DNA from: Syntrophaceae bacterium UBA6252
Lineage (GTDB): Bacteria > Desulfobacterota > Syntrophia > Syntrophales > UBA6807
Direction of reading: 5' to 3'
DNA: 51,013 nt
Assembly: GCA_002441265.1 (NCBI GenBank)
Contig: DJVQ01000056.1
Span: 30,778 to 81,790 of the forward strand
The notes under the pieces are model-generated. The model was not told the origin of the DNA. It worked only from the letters and a program-made list of their open reading frames with translations, and did no database searches. This document shows positions 1-8,281 of the stretch, in pieces (within the stretch, counting starts at the first letter, position 1; each line of letters opens with the position of its first letter). A program made the translations under genes and the position numbers.

Positions 1-47
1 TTTGCCGTTCGAAAAAGTGTTGATTCGGTTTTTTACAAGTTCATCAA
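1..47 (-). repeat. Dispersed palindromic repeat, copy 1 (cut by window edge)
   Basis: This is the end part of the dispersed repeat seen complete at 1736-1902, 19247-19410 and 43676-43835. It is in the orientation of the 19.2-kb copy. The shared stretch begins TTTGCCGTTCGAAAAAGTG and runs to a degraded TCATCAA end. The remainder lies outside the window. It is inverted relative to the copy at 1736, so the two bracket the three genes between them. Confidence 0.8.
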
Positions 48-77
48 TACTGTCCGACCGGAAAGTCAGGAACATTC

Positions 78-494
78 ATGAAGGCCGAGGATTGCATTTT
101 CTTTCAACTCTCAAAGGCAAGTCAAGCCGGGACGCGTTTCTGGCTCCAGAAGGTATCCGGGCTTAAATTGACCGCTGTGCAGGGCATGGTCATCCGTTTT
201 CTGTATGATGAGGATCGGGTCGCCTCAAATGACCTTGGCAGAAAGATAAACATCGACAGCGCCACGTTGACGGGCATACTGGATCGTCTTGAAGCAGGGG
301 GATTGATCGAGAGAAGACAGAATCCCGATGATCGGCGATGCATTCGAATTCATTTGACCGGGAAGGGCAGAATGACGGGGGAGCGGGTCGCGCGATTGAT
401 GGAAGAAGCGAATACGGAATTTCTACATGGATTCAACGCATGTGAAGTGGTGGCCTTGAGAAGTCTTTTGAGCAAAGTCAGGCAGTCGGGATAA
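78..494 (+). CDS. MarR-family transcriptional regulator
   Basis: The 138-residue protein has the size and layout of MarR/SlyA repressors. The winged helix-turn-helix covers about residues 30-100. The recognition-helix region is SATLTGILDRLEAGGLIER, followed by the hallmark wing NPDDRRCIRIHLTGKG (about 82-97). Short helices at both ends would form the dimer interface. Such proteins bind palindromic operators and release on binding small ligands or on oxidation. The start has TCAGGA as a modest ribosome site. The gene leads a same-strand run with a DUF3795 protein and a rubrerythrin, so regulation of an oxidative-stress function is plausible but inferred. The ligand cannot be read from the sequence. 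Confidence 0.9.
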   Translation: MKAEDCIFFQLSKASQAGTRFWLQKVSGLKLTAVQGMVIRFLYDEDRVASNDLGRKINIDSATLTGILDRLEAGGLIERRQNPDDRRCIRIHLTGKGRMTGERVARLMEEANTEFLHGFNACEVVALRSLLSKVRQSG

Positions 495-511
495 TCATTT
501 TTTTGCCGGTT

Positions 512-539
512 TTGCTCGTATGCGAATAACTAGTATAAA
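512..539 (+). promoter_or_regulatory. Candidate sigma-70 promoter for the DUF3795 gene
   Basis: TTGCTC (512-517) and TATAAA (534-539) are separated by 16 bases in the AT-rich gap after the marR-like gene. They lie about 80 bases before the ATG at 621. This suggests the DUF3795 gene can be transcribed apart from the regulator. Read by eye only. Confidence 0.4.
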
Positions 540-620
540 AGTAAATATTGGAGTTGCACCGCTTCATGGTTTCCTAAAAATGCAGATGTGTCCCGTGATC
601 CTAACGAAGGAGGATTTGTA

Positions 621-1052
621 ATGGATAAGAAGGTTTTAACGGCACCTTGCGGTCTGGACTGTTTCAACTGCGAACTTTTCCAGGGGAATCTGTCTCCTGA
701 ATTGTCCCGGGCCATTCATGACAAGATGGGTGTTCCAATGGATGAAATCGCCTGCCATGGCTGCCTTCAGCAGGATGGGAAGCATTTCCATCTGCCCAAA
801 GAGGGGTGCGCGACACTGGATTGCGTCAAGGCGAAGGGCGTGGCTTACTGCTGCGATTGTGCCGATTTTCCCTGTGCCTTCCTTGCACCCACGGCGGATC
901 AGGCGGCCCGGTATCCCCACAACATGAAGGTATACAACCTTTGCAGGATCAGGAAGATCGGTATCGAACGCTGGATCGAGGAAGAGGCCGGCGGCATCCG
1001 GAAGAAGTACTTCAAAGGCAAGTTCGTCGTGGGGAAAGGACAGGCGGATTAA
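621..1052 (+). CDS. Cysteine-rich DUF3795 protein
   Basis: The 143-residue protein starts at the ATG at 621, which follows a strong AAGGAGG site (607-613). An in-frame ATG at 588 has no such site. The N-terminus carries CGLDCFNC, followed by further cysteines (CHGC, a TLDC motif, YCCDC and a closing FPC motif). This is the pattern of the DUF3795 family, small cytosolic proteins thought to bind metal, probably zinc or an Fe-S centre. No catalytic role is established for the family. It sits between a MarR regulator and a rubrerythrin, which makes a redox or stress role plausible. Family assignment is good; function is unknown. Confidence 0.8.
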   Translation: MDKKVLTAPCGLDCFNCELFQGNLSPELSRAIHDKMGVPMDEIACHGCLQQDGKHFHLPKEGCATLDCVKAKGVAYCCDCADFPCAFLAPTADQAARYPHNMKVYNLCRIRKIGIERWIEEEAGGIRKKYFKGKFVVGKGQAD

Positions 1053-1169
1053 AAGCATCCATGATTCTGAGACATGATGGATGAAAATCGACGGTGTTCC
1101 TGCCTTGCCGTCATCCGTCTCCCGGATGCCATGGACATTTTTTCTTGCGAAAAAGGAGGTCATGGGAAA

Positions 1170-1616
1170 ATGCGGGAATCGATAAAGGGCAGCAGAACGG
1201 AGAAGAATCTGATGATCGCCTTTGCCAGCGAAGCCATGGCAGTGAGTCGCTACAGGTATTTTGCCGATGCCGCCGGACAGGAGGGACATGAAAAAATTTC
1301 CGGCATCTTCCTGGGTGTGGCTTCCGATGAAGAATCGCATGCAAGGATATTTTATGGTTTTTTTGAGGGCGGCAACGTGGAAGTCTCGGCAACGTTTCCG
1401 GCGGTTGCGGTCACCGATACCGGGAGCAATCTGGAGGCGGCGATCAGGGGCGAACGTGCAACCGGGACGATTCGATATGTCGATTTCGAAAGAACGGCAC
1501 GGGAGGAAGGTTTTACTCAAATAGCCGATATTTTCAGGGGTATTGCAATATCGGAAAAAACACATGAAAAAAGATTCGAGGAGATCCTCGGAGATTTGAA
1601 AAATCCGGAAATTTGA
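1170..1616 (+). CDS. Rubrerythrin-type diiron protein without rubredoxin domain
   Basis: The 148-residue protein is a ferritin-like four-helix bundle. Two iron-ligand segments are visible: Glu21 with the EESH motif (Glu54/55, His57), and a second half with Glu107 and the SEKTHEKRFEE motif (Glu129, His132). Rubrerythrins reduce hydrogen peroxide in anaerobes. This one ends at NPEI with no C-terminal rubredoxin CxxC knuckles, so it needs a separate electron donor. The start at 1170 is chosen because AAAGGAGG (1152-1159) lies about ten bases upstream; the in-frame ATG at 1074 would add 32 residues that do not look like the family. It follows the DUF3795 gene by 117 bases. Confidence 0.85.
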   Translation: MRESIKGSRTEKNLMIAFASEAMAVSRYRYFADAAGQEGHEKISGIFLGVASDEESHARIFYGFFEGGNVEVSATFPAVAVTDTGSNLEAAIRGERATGTIRYVDFERTAREEGFTQIADIFRGIAISEKTHEKRFEEILGDLKNPEI

Positions 1617-1735
1617 AAGGAAGAAAGAACGACGTATCGACTGCGAATGCATCGGGGATTTCCGACACTCGAGTCGCACCGGGATGCAACGACAGGAGCC
1701 GGCTTGACAGGATCTCCCGGCTCTCTCCTTCAAAA

Positions 1736-1902
1736 TTGACAAAATCGTAAAAAGACCAAATCAACACTTTTTCGAACGGCAAAGTAAAAAGCTCCAGAGG
1801 CAAGGCGCCCGAATCCCGAGGAATGAGGCGTACTTATGGTACGCCAAAGGGTCGAGGGAAGAAGGGCAACACAGCATATGGAGCTTTTTACGAGGCCGTC
1901 AA
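1736..1902 (+). repeat. Dispersed palindromic repeat, copy 2 (full)
   Basis: The 167-bp element has imperfect terminal inverted repeats: TTGACAAAATCGTAAAAAG at the left and the complement of TTGACGGCCTCGTAAAAAG at the right. A second, inner inverted pair is GTAAAAAGCTCCA/TGGAGCTTTTTAC. A central hairpin GGCGTAC/GTACGCC carries a variable loop. No open reading frame of note lies inside; short frames read from it are artefacts. It resembles a MITE or a large REP-type element. A 12-base direct repeat, AAAATTGACAAA, spans its two boundaries (1732-1743 and 1901-1912). Confidence 0.9.
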
Positions 1903-1904
1903 AA

Positions 1905-1933
1905 TTGACAAAGCATCCCGTATCAGCTAAAAT
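1905..1933 (+). promoter_or_regulatory. Near-consensus sigma-70 promoter abutting repeat copy 2
   Basis: TTGACA (1905-1910), a 17-base spacer and TAAAAT (1928-1933) make a strong predicted promoter. The -35 lies in the 12-base direct repeat that bounds repeat copy 2. Transcription would run into the MscS gene at 2185 with a leader of roughly 245 bases. Confidence 0.6.
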
Positions 1934-2184
1934 ATATCAAGAAATTTTCATAGTTACATTTTTCCCATCCTGTCCGGCCCATCTTCATGACCGCCCATTT
2001 TCCGGGAGAGGACGAGCATGCGTTTCATTCATGTCATCCCCGGAGTATTGAAGATGACGGTTTTCAGGCATTTCCCCGGAGACAGGGCCGTTTCCCCGAT
2101 ATGATCTTTAAGGGGGAATACCGGCAGGTACGTTTCGTATGACCTTCAGGAGTGTGGACCTCGAACGATCGAAAGGAGGCATGG

Positions 2185-3258
2185 ATGGAGTCGTTGACGA
2201 CCCTGCTGAAAGAAAGCGTCCTCAACAACACCGTTGAAAAGTGGTTGATCGCCCTGGGCATCGCCATAGCGGGGACCGTCGCCCTGAACATTTTGTTGGG
2301 GATTCTGGGCCATACGCTTGCGGCGCTGGAACGCAAATGGCCGGGGGATATCGCTCAGACTCTGATCCGGATGTTTCGTGGAACAAAACGCTACATCCTC
2401 TTCATCATCGCACTTTACGCGGGCAGCACGGTCCTGACTTTGCCGAACACGCTGGCCGCGTTCCTGCGATACGTGGCGGTCATTTTCGCCGGCATCCAGA
2501 TAGGGGTTTGGGCCAGCTTCCTTGTCACCAGGCTCGTATCGGAATACATCGTTCGCACGACCGGCGATGAGGAGGCGCCGTCGGGAACGGGAATCGCCAC
2601 CCTGATTGCCCGGATCGTCATCTGGGTGTTCATTGTCCTGCTCGTTCTCGACAATCTCGGATTCAACATCACGACGCTCGTCGCGGGGCTCGGTGTCGGC
2701 GGTATTGCCGTGGCCATGGCGTCCCAGAGCGTCCTCGCCGATCTCTTCGCCTCGCTCTCCATCCTGTTGGACAAGCCGTTCAAGGTCGGGGAATTCATCA
2801 TCGTGGGCGACATGATGGGTTCCGTTGAGAACATCGGCCTGAAAACGACAAGGGTGCGCAGCCTGGGCGGGGAACAACTCGTATTCTCCAACGCCGACCT
2901 TCTGTCCAGTCGGATCCGAAATTACAGACGGATGGAGGAACGCCGTGTCGTGTTCACGATCGGCGTCGAATACAGCACGCCCTATGAAAAACTGAAAAGA
3001 ATCCCGGGGATGATCAAAGACATCATTCTCTCCGTGGATCACACGCGCTTCGATCGTTCCCATTTCATGAACTACGGCGATTTTTCCCTCAACGTGGAGA
3101 CGGTCTTCTATGTTCTTTCCTCTGATTACAACCTCTATGCCGATGTCCGGCAGGAAATCAACCTTGCGCTGTTCAAGAAATTTGAAGACGAGGGGATCGT
3201 ATTCGCCTTTCCGAGCCAGACCGTTTATCTGGCCGGCGACGGCAAGAAGTCGCTTTAA
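2185..3258 (+). CDS. MscS-family mechanosensitive ion channel
   Basis: The 357-residue inner-membrane protein has about four N-terminal membrane segments (near residues 20-44, 69-90, 96-117 and 138-156). These precede the glycine/alanine-rich pore helix VAGLGVGGIAVAMASQ (about 166-181) and the conserved stretch DLFASLSILLDKPFKVGEFI. The cytosolic beta and alpha/beta domains of MscS follow. Such channels open under membrane tension and release solutes during osmotic downshock. The ATG at 2185 follows AAAGGAGG by five bases; an in-frame ATG at 2152 has no ribosome site. A strong promoter lies upstream at 1905. Confidence 0.93.
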   Translation: MESLTTLLKESVLNNTVEKWLIALGIAIAGTVALNILLGILGHTLAALERKWPGDIAQTLIRMFRGTKRYILFIIALYAGSTVLTLPNTLAAFLRYVAVIFAGIQIGVWASFLVTRLVSEYIVRTTGDEEAPSGTGIATLIARIVIWVFIVLLVLDNLGFNITTLVAGLGVGGIAVAMASQSVLADLFASLSILLDKPFKVGEFIIVGDMMGSVENIGLKTTRVRSLGGEQLVFSNADLLSSRIRNYRRMEERRVVFTIGVEYSTPYEKLKRIPGMIKDIILSVDHTRFDRSHFMNYGDFSLNVETVFYVLSSDYNLYADVRQEINLALFKKFEDEGIVFAFPSQTVYLAGDGKKSL

Positions 3259-3671
3259 CGAGTGCGCGCAGAAACCGGGACGCCGCATCGATGTGAAGAA
3301 CGCCGCGTTCATGAAGTTCCCGGTGTCGTTACGGAAAGGGATACCCTTCATCTTTGCCCGCCGTTTCACCCTTGTCACTGCGGCCGGGTGCCGTTTGGGG
3401 TTGCCTTGCCGAACCCTCTGTCAGGCGTGGCCGATTGAAGAGCACAAAATGGCGGAACTTCGACTTGAAATGTGTTACATCGCTCGGGGGCGGGCCGCCC
3501 ATGGATCGAAGGAACAAGGCCGGGCCGTCCGGCGGAACGGCATGCCGGAGCACAGGGCATGGGAACCCGGGGGGTGAATCTCATGGATCGAATTCGTTGA
3601 AACAGGGACGGACCGCCCGCTTGCAGCCTCTGTCTGAAGTCAGTCGCGGAACAGCTCAACGGAGATTTGAA
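3259..3671. other. 413-bp gap without a convincing gene
   Basis: Reading frames cross this gap on both strands, but none has a ribosome site, family-like sequence or a matching neighbour. A plus-strand frame that runs into the next gene from 3354 has a low-complexity, arginine/glycine-rich extension. The stretch CATGGATCGAA occurs twice (about 3499 and 3583). No terminator or clear promoter was found. Confidence 0.5.
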
Positions 3672-4277
3672 ATGAAATTCCTGGATCGAAACAAACCGAT
3701 TGCAACGTGTTCATCGGAGGCATGCGACGGCTGTGAAGTTCGTGAAACACTGCATTGCCATTTTACCGGGATCGATTTGACCCATTTCCTGTTGATCGCC
3801 TCTCCGTCTTTTATTGCAGGCGGAGCCGGCATCTATCACATGAGCGGATGGTTGCTGATCCCATGGCTTCTCATCGTTGCCGGGTACTTCGGTTTTGTCG
3901 AAATCAGAGTGATGTGCTCTCATTGTCCTCATTACGCCGAAGAAGGAAGTTCGCTGACATGCTGGGCCAACTACGGTTTGCCCAAGATCTGGAAATATCG
4001 GCCCGGGCCGATGAACTTATTGGAAAAAATCGTTTTCTTCGCAGGTTTTGCGCTCGTCTGGGGATACCCTCTCTTTTTTCTGATTTACGGCGCGCAGTTG
4101 CTGCTGCTGATTCTTTATCTTGCAACGCTGGCGGGTTTTTTCATGACACTGAGAAGGTTTCTGTGCACCCGGTGCATGAATTTCGCGTGCCCGTTGAACA
4201 ATGTGACAAACGAGGTGCGGATGAAATTCCTCGCGCGCAATCCGGGAATTGCCGAAGCATGGACAAAACGCACCTAG
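3672..4277 (+). CDS. Unknown cysteine-rich four-helix membrane protein
   Basis: I do not recognise this 201-residue protein. It has an N-terminal cysteine group (Cys13, 18, 21, 29, with CDGC), two membrane segments (about 36-56 and 59-78), and a loop with CSHC (82-85) and Cys97. Two more segments follow (about 116-138 and 141-160), then a second motif CTRCMNFAC (165-173). The paired CxxC groups on what look like the same side of the membrane suggest metal or Fe-S binding, or a thiol redox role. The start is set by GGAG seven bases before the ATG at 3672. A cupin gene follows 113 bases downstream and may be its functional partner. Confidence 0.75.
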   Translation: MKFLDRNKPIATCSSEACDGCEVRETLHCHFTGIDLTHFLLIASPSFIAGGAGIYHMSGWLLIPWLLIVAGYFGFVEIRVMCSHCPHYAEEGSSLTCWANYGLPKIWKYRPGPMNLLEKIVFFAGFALVWGYPLFFLIYGAQLLLLILYLATLAGFFMTLRRFLCTRCMNFACPLNNVTNEVRMKFLARNPGIAEAWTKRT

Positions 4278-4390
4278 CTTTTCATGCGGAGCGGGCGGGC
4301 GATTGCGAAAACCCCGCCTGTGCCGGTTCCGGGTCGATCCTGCCGCCCGCCGGCAGAACCGGTCGCAGGTCTCGGGAGAGAGGGCATCCG

Positions 4391-4702
4391 ATGGTTCGGT
4401 ATCAAGTGAAATTCGACGAACTCGAATGGCAGACCCCTGTCGAGGGAGTCAGACACAAGTACATTGACCAGGACAATGTGCGCATTCGTCTGGTCGAGTA
4501 CTCCAAGGAGATGCCGCTCCATTGGTGTGAAAGGGGGCATTATGGCTATCTCATTGAAGGCCGGATGGAAATTGAATACGAGGAATCAAAAATAATCTAT
4601 AAACCCGGCGACGGCATCTTCATCCCGGACGGCCCCGATCACAGACATCGAGGGAAAGCCCTGACCGAAAAGGTATTGATTTTCTTCATTGAGAGAGTCT
4701 GA
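4391..4702 (+). CDS. Small single-domain cupin protein
   Basis: The 103-residue protein is one cupin barrel. The two family motifs can be read as HWCERGHYGYLIEGRMEIEY (about 41-60) and KPGDGIFIPDGPDHRHR (about 70-86). The histidines in them would bind a metal ion. Small cupins act as dioxygenases, isomerases or ligand sensors, and the substrate cannot be inferred. It lies 113 bases after the cysteine-rich membrane protein on the same strand, with a GAGAG-type ribosome site, and converges with the diguanylate cyclase operon. Confidence 0.85.
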   Translation: MVRYQVKFDELEWQTPVEGVRHKYIDQDNVRIRLVEYSKEMPLHWCERGHYGYLIEGRMEIEYEESKIIYKPGDGIFIPDGPDHRHRGKALTEKVLIFFIERV

Positions 4703-4760
4703 TATCCGGTCTGAAGCAATCAGGCCTTCCAAACAATCGCCTGCGCTCCGGTCGTATGGT

Positions 4761-5762
4761 CTATCCGGAACGAGATTCGAGTTGACAGTGCCCGCTGCCG
4801 CCGGGCGGCGTTTCCGGGAACATTCCCCGCGGCGAGGGATGTTCCTGCGAGGACAGGTCCTTCAACCGGACCCGGTTGCGGCCTTCCTCCTTGGCCCTGT
4901 ACAGCATGCCGTCCGCCTCCTTGATCAGGGCAATAGGAGTGAAATGGTTTTGTTGGGGTTTGACGGTGGCGACTCCGAAGCTGACAGTCACATACGAGGC
5001 GACTTGCGAGGAGGCGTGAGGGATCCGAAGGACCTCGATGGACTTGCGCATGCTTTCCGCAACGTGCGCCGCGCCGGCAAGATCGGTGCCGGGAAGAATG
5101 ACGGAAAACTCCTCCCCCCCGTAGCGGGCCACGAAGTCCGCGGCTCTTCTGATACCCGTTTTGAGGGCGTCGGCCACGCGGCGCAGGCAATTGTCACCCG
5201 CCGCGTGTCCGTAATGATCGTTGTAGCTTTTGAAATGATCCACATCCATCAGAATGAGGGACAGGGGATTCTCTTCGCGAATGGCCCGATTCCACTCAAT
5301 GTCGATTACCTCGTTGAATTTCCTGCGGTTGAAGATGTTTGTCAACCCGTCGAGGGATACGAGCTGTTCCAGCATGTCCGTTTTCATCTTGAGGTCCAGA
5401 CAGGTCTTGACCCTTGCCCGGACAATGGGCAGGCAGAAAGGTTTCTTGATGTAATCGACGGCGCCCAGGAGGAGCCCCCTGGCTTCATCCTCGTCCTCGC
5501 TCATGGCGGTAATGAAGATGACGGGGATGTTTCTGGTGGCATCCTGCTCCTTCAGGCGCCGGCAGACCTCATAGCCGTCCATTTCCGGCATCATGATGTC
5601 GAGGAGAACCAGGTCGATCCGGCTCTTCTCGATCCTCTTGAGGGCCTGCTCGCCGCTTTTCGCCAGGACGATATGATAGTCCTTGCTGAACTCGCTGGAG
5701 AGGATGTTCAGGTTGATGCTGTCGTCGTCTACGATCAGGATGGTTTGTTTTTCGGCACTCAT
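4761..5762 (-). CDS. Response regulator with diguanylate cyclase (REC-GGDEF) output
   Basis: The 333-residue protein has a receiver domain (about 5-120) with the acidic cluster VDDD, phosphoacceptor Asp55 in LLDIMMPEMDG, and the lysine in KKPF. A GGDEF domain follows (about 135-305). The active-site loop is intact as GGEEF (215-219), and RAAD (206-209) is at the correct distance for the inhibitory I-site. It should therefore make cyclic di-GMP when phosphorylated and be feedback-inhibited by it. The ATG at 5762 overlaps the stop codon of the hybrid kinase (ATGA), so translation is coupled. The upstream kinase with an Hpt domain is the likely phosphodonor. The C-terminal ~25 residues are unstructured. 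Confidence 0.95.
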   Translation of the reverse strand: MSAEKQTILIVDDDSINLNILSSEFSKDYHIVLAKSGEQALKRIEKSRIDLVLLDIMMPEMDGYEVCRRLKEQDATRNIPVIFITAMSEDEDEARGLLLGAVDYIKKPFCLPIVRARVKTCLDLKMKTDMLEQLVSLDGLTNIFNRRKFNEVIDIEWNRAIREENPLSLILMDVDHFKSYNDHYGHAAGDNCLRRVADALKTGIRRAADFVARYGGEEFSVILPGTDLAGAAHVAESMRKSIEVLRIPHASSQVASYVTVSFGVATVKPQQNHFTPIALIKEADGMLYRAKEEGRNRVRLKDLSSQEHPSPRGMFPETPPGGSGHCQLESRSG

Positions 5763-8281
5763 TGTCGCATCTCGATTTTCAGGGCTTCGACAACGCCGGG
5801 CAGGCAATCCCGGGCGTCGTCAAACTCATAGTCCTCGATCAGGGATTCCATTTTCTGCAAAAGATCCCGCGCTTTCCCGTCCTCCACGCACGGGAAGAGG
5901 GACTTCACCTTTTCCAGCGCGTGATAGCTTCCCGTGTCCAGCATTTCATTCAGTTCGTTCAGAAGGTCCTTCAGCGCCTTCTCGTCGAGTTCCTTTCCCC
6001 CGTCCGGTTCCTCTTCCGGCCGGTCCGGCGCCTTTTCCAGCTGGAGACTGTCAATGGACTCCAGTACCTCGTCGAGAGCGGTCCTGTAGCGGTCGAACAG
6101 GGCGTCCCTTTTCTCGATGTGCCGGTTTTTCGCCGTGTATTCTATTTTCCTTGCCGCATCGAACAGAACAGAGGCCCCCATGTTTCCCGCCAGACCTTTG
6201 ATGGTGTGTCCCAGCCGTTCCAGCAATTCGGTGTCGCCCTCTTTATCCGCCTGAAGAAGCATGTTGTGGCTGTCGCGGTATTTCCTGCGGAATTCGATGA
6301 CCACCTTCCGGTAAAGGCCTTTGTTCCCGCCGAGTTTTGAAAGAGCCGCCGCGATGTCCAATCCCGGAAGACGTTCGGGGAGATCGATGGCCGCCTCGGG
6401 CTTCTTCTCCGGGGACGCCTGGGGGACAATCCTTTCCCCCGGTTTGATCCACCGGATCAATGCCGTAAGAAGCTCCCGCTCGTCGATGGGTTTGGGAACA
6501 TAGTCGTTCATGCCCGCCTCGATGCAACGCTCTTTTTCCCCCTTCATGGCCCTGGCGGTCATGGCGATAATGGGAACGTGCCCGACCGGCGGCGGCAGTT
6601 TCCGGATCTCTCCGGTCGCCGTGTACCCATCCATGACCGGCATCTGAACATCCATCAGAACGGCATCGTAACCGCCTTTCCGGACGGCCTGGAGACCTTC
6701 CTTGCCGTTTCCGGCCACGGTGACCACGAAGCCCGCCTGCTCCAGCAGTTCCATCGCCACATGCTGATTGATCTCGTTGTCCTCGACCAGAAGGAGCTTC
6801 GCGCCCCTGATGGCTTCCAGTTTTTCGGTCTTCATGCCCGTGAATTCGCGGTGCTGCAATTCTCCTTCAATCTTTCCGCCCAGCACTTCCATGATCGAAT
6901 TGAAGAGCAGGGACGGGTTGACGGGCTTGGTGAGAAAACCGTCCACCTTCGCTTCATCGGCCTTGTACATGACATCGTCCCGCCCATAGGCGGACACCAT
7001 GAGGATGGCCGGTACCTTCCTCGTGCGCATTTCTTCCTTCAGCTTTTTCGTCGCCTCGATCCCGTCCATCCCCGGCATCCTCCAGTCCATGAGGATCAGG
7101 TCGAAGGGCTTCTCCTCCGTCACGGCGTTCCTGATTTTCAACAGGGCCTCTTCCCCCGAACGGGCCTGAGAGACCCGGAACGTGAAGGAGGTGCAGATTT
7201 CCATGAGAATCTTTCTTGCCGTGGGGTTGTCGTCGACGACCAGTACGCGCAGTCCCCTGAGATCCGGGGGAGGGGATTTTTCCCTGTCCCCGACATCCTC
7301 CGCGATCCGCAGAGGGACTGTGAAGGAAAAGGTGCTTCCCACGCCGTATTGACTTTCCACCCAGATCTTCCCGCCCATCAGCTGGGTCAGATATTTTGAA
7401 ATGGCGAGTCCCAGGCCCGTGCCGCCGTATCTCCGCGTGATGGACCCATCGACCTGACTGAAGGACTGAAACAACTTGCCGATTTGTTCCTCCGTCATCC
7501 CGATTCCCGTATCCCGCACCGAGAACCGGAGGAATATCGTGTCGGAGGACTGTCCGGCTTCCGCCGGCTGAACCTCCGTCTTGATGATGATCTCCCCTGA
7601 AGGAGTGAACTTTACCGCGTTGGTGGCCAGATTGGTCAATACCTGGCTGAGCCGCAACGGATCTCCGATCAGGTGGACGGGAACGTCGTGGGCCGTATCG
7701 AAAAGAAGTTCGAGTGCCTTTTCCTCGGACTTGACGGAAATGATGTTCGCGATATTGTTGAGAACGTCCTCCAGATTGAACGCCACGGACTCGATGTCCA
7801 GCTTGCCCGCCTCGATTTTGGAAAAATCGAGAATATCGTTGATGATCCCCAGAAGGGAATGGGCCGAGGAGGCGATCTTGCGGAGGTAGTCCCGTTGCTT
7901 GGCGGTGAGATCCGTTCTCAACGCCAGTTCGGAAAGACCGATGATCGCGTTCATGGGCGTGCGGATCTCGTGGGACATGTTTGCCAGGAACTCGCTTTTC
8001 GTTTTGCTGGCCGCGTCCGCCGCTTCCTTGGCGGCGTGAAGCTCTTCCAGGGTTTTGTTCAACTCCCTGGTCCGTTTCTCGACAATGTCCTCGAGAAGGA
8101 TGTGACGCTCGAACAGGAAATAGGAGCTTCCCGTCGTGTCCGTGCTCCGTTCCACCTTTTTCATGAGGGTCGATACGATCTTGTTCCGGGCGGCAAGTTC
8201 ATGTTCCAGGTCGGCGATGCGGTTCCGGAGTGTTTCGGCGCTTTCGGGAAGGCGTTTCGCAAATGCCGTGTCTTCAATCAT
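5759..8281 (-). CDS. BarA-like hybrid histidine kinase (HisKA-HATPase-REC-REC-Hpt)
   Basis: The 840-residue kinase begins with a coiled coil (about 10-95) and has no membrane segment or PAS domain. The dimerisation domain has the H-box FLANMSHEIRTPMNAIIGL (His104). The ATPase domain has NLATNAVKF, DTGIGM and GGTGLGL. Two receiver domains follow, with LMDWRMPGMDG and LMDVQMPVMDG. A C-terminal Hpt domain carries HTIKGLAGNMGA. This is a complete phosphorelay that should end on the neighbouring REC-GGDEF protein. The ATG at 8281 lies inside the end of the FIST gene (8-base overlap) with GGGAG upstream. Lacking its own sensor, it is probably controlled by the FIST protein; this is inferred. Confidence 0.93.
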   Translation of the reverse strand: MIEDTAFAKRLPESAETLRNRIADLEHELAARNKIVSTLMKKVERSTDTTGSSYFLFERHILLEDIVEKRTRELNKTLEELHAAKEAADAASKTKSEFLANMSHEIRTPMNAIIGLSELALRTDLTAKQRDYLRKIASSAHSLLGIINDILDFSKIEAGKLDIESVAFNLEDVLNNIANIISVKSEEKALELLFDTAHDVPVHLIGDPLRLSQVLTNLATNAVKFTPSGEIIIKTEVQPAEAGQSSDTIFLRFSVRDTGIGMTEEQIGKLFQSFSQVDGSITRRYGGTGLGLAISKYLTQLMGGKIWVESQYGVGSTFSFTVPLRIAEDVGDREKSPPPDLRGLRVLVVDDNPTARKILMEICTSFTFRVSQARSGEEALLKIRNAVTEEKPFDLILMDWRMPGMDGIEATKKLKEEMRTRKVPAILMVSAYGRDDVMYKADEAKVDGFLTKPVNPSLLFNSIMEVLGGKIEGELQHREFTGMKTEKLEAIRGAKLLLVEDNEINQHVAMELLEQAGFVVTVAGNGKEGLQAVRKGGYDAVLMDVQMPVMDGYTATGEIRKLPPPVGHVPIIAMTARAMKGEKERCIEAGMNDYVPKPIDERELLTALIRWIKPGERIVPQASPEKKPEAAIDLPERLPGLDIAAALSKLGGNKGLYRKVVIEFRRKYRDSHNMLLQADKEGDTELLERLGHTIKGLAGNMGASVLFDAARKIEYTAKNRHIEKRDALFDRYRTALDEVLESIDSLQLEKAPDRPEEEPDGGKELDEKALKDLLNELNEMLDTGSYHALEKVKSLFPCVEDGKARDLLQKMESLIEDYEFDDARDCLPGVVEALKIEMRQ

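Noticed and set aside
1836..2051. 71-residue frame starting MVRQRVEGRR, and similar frame at 19115-19312
   Set aside because: Both are read from copies of the dispersed repeat, which explains their similarity; no evidence for translation.
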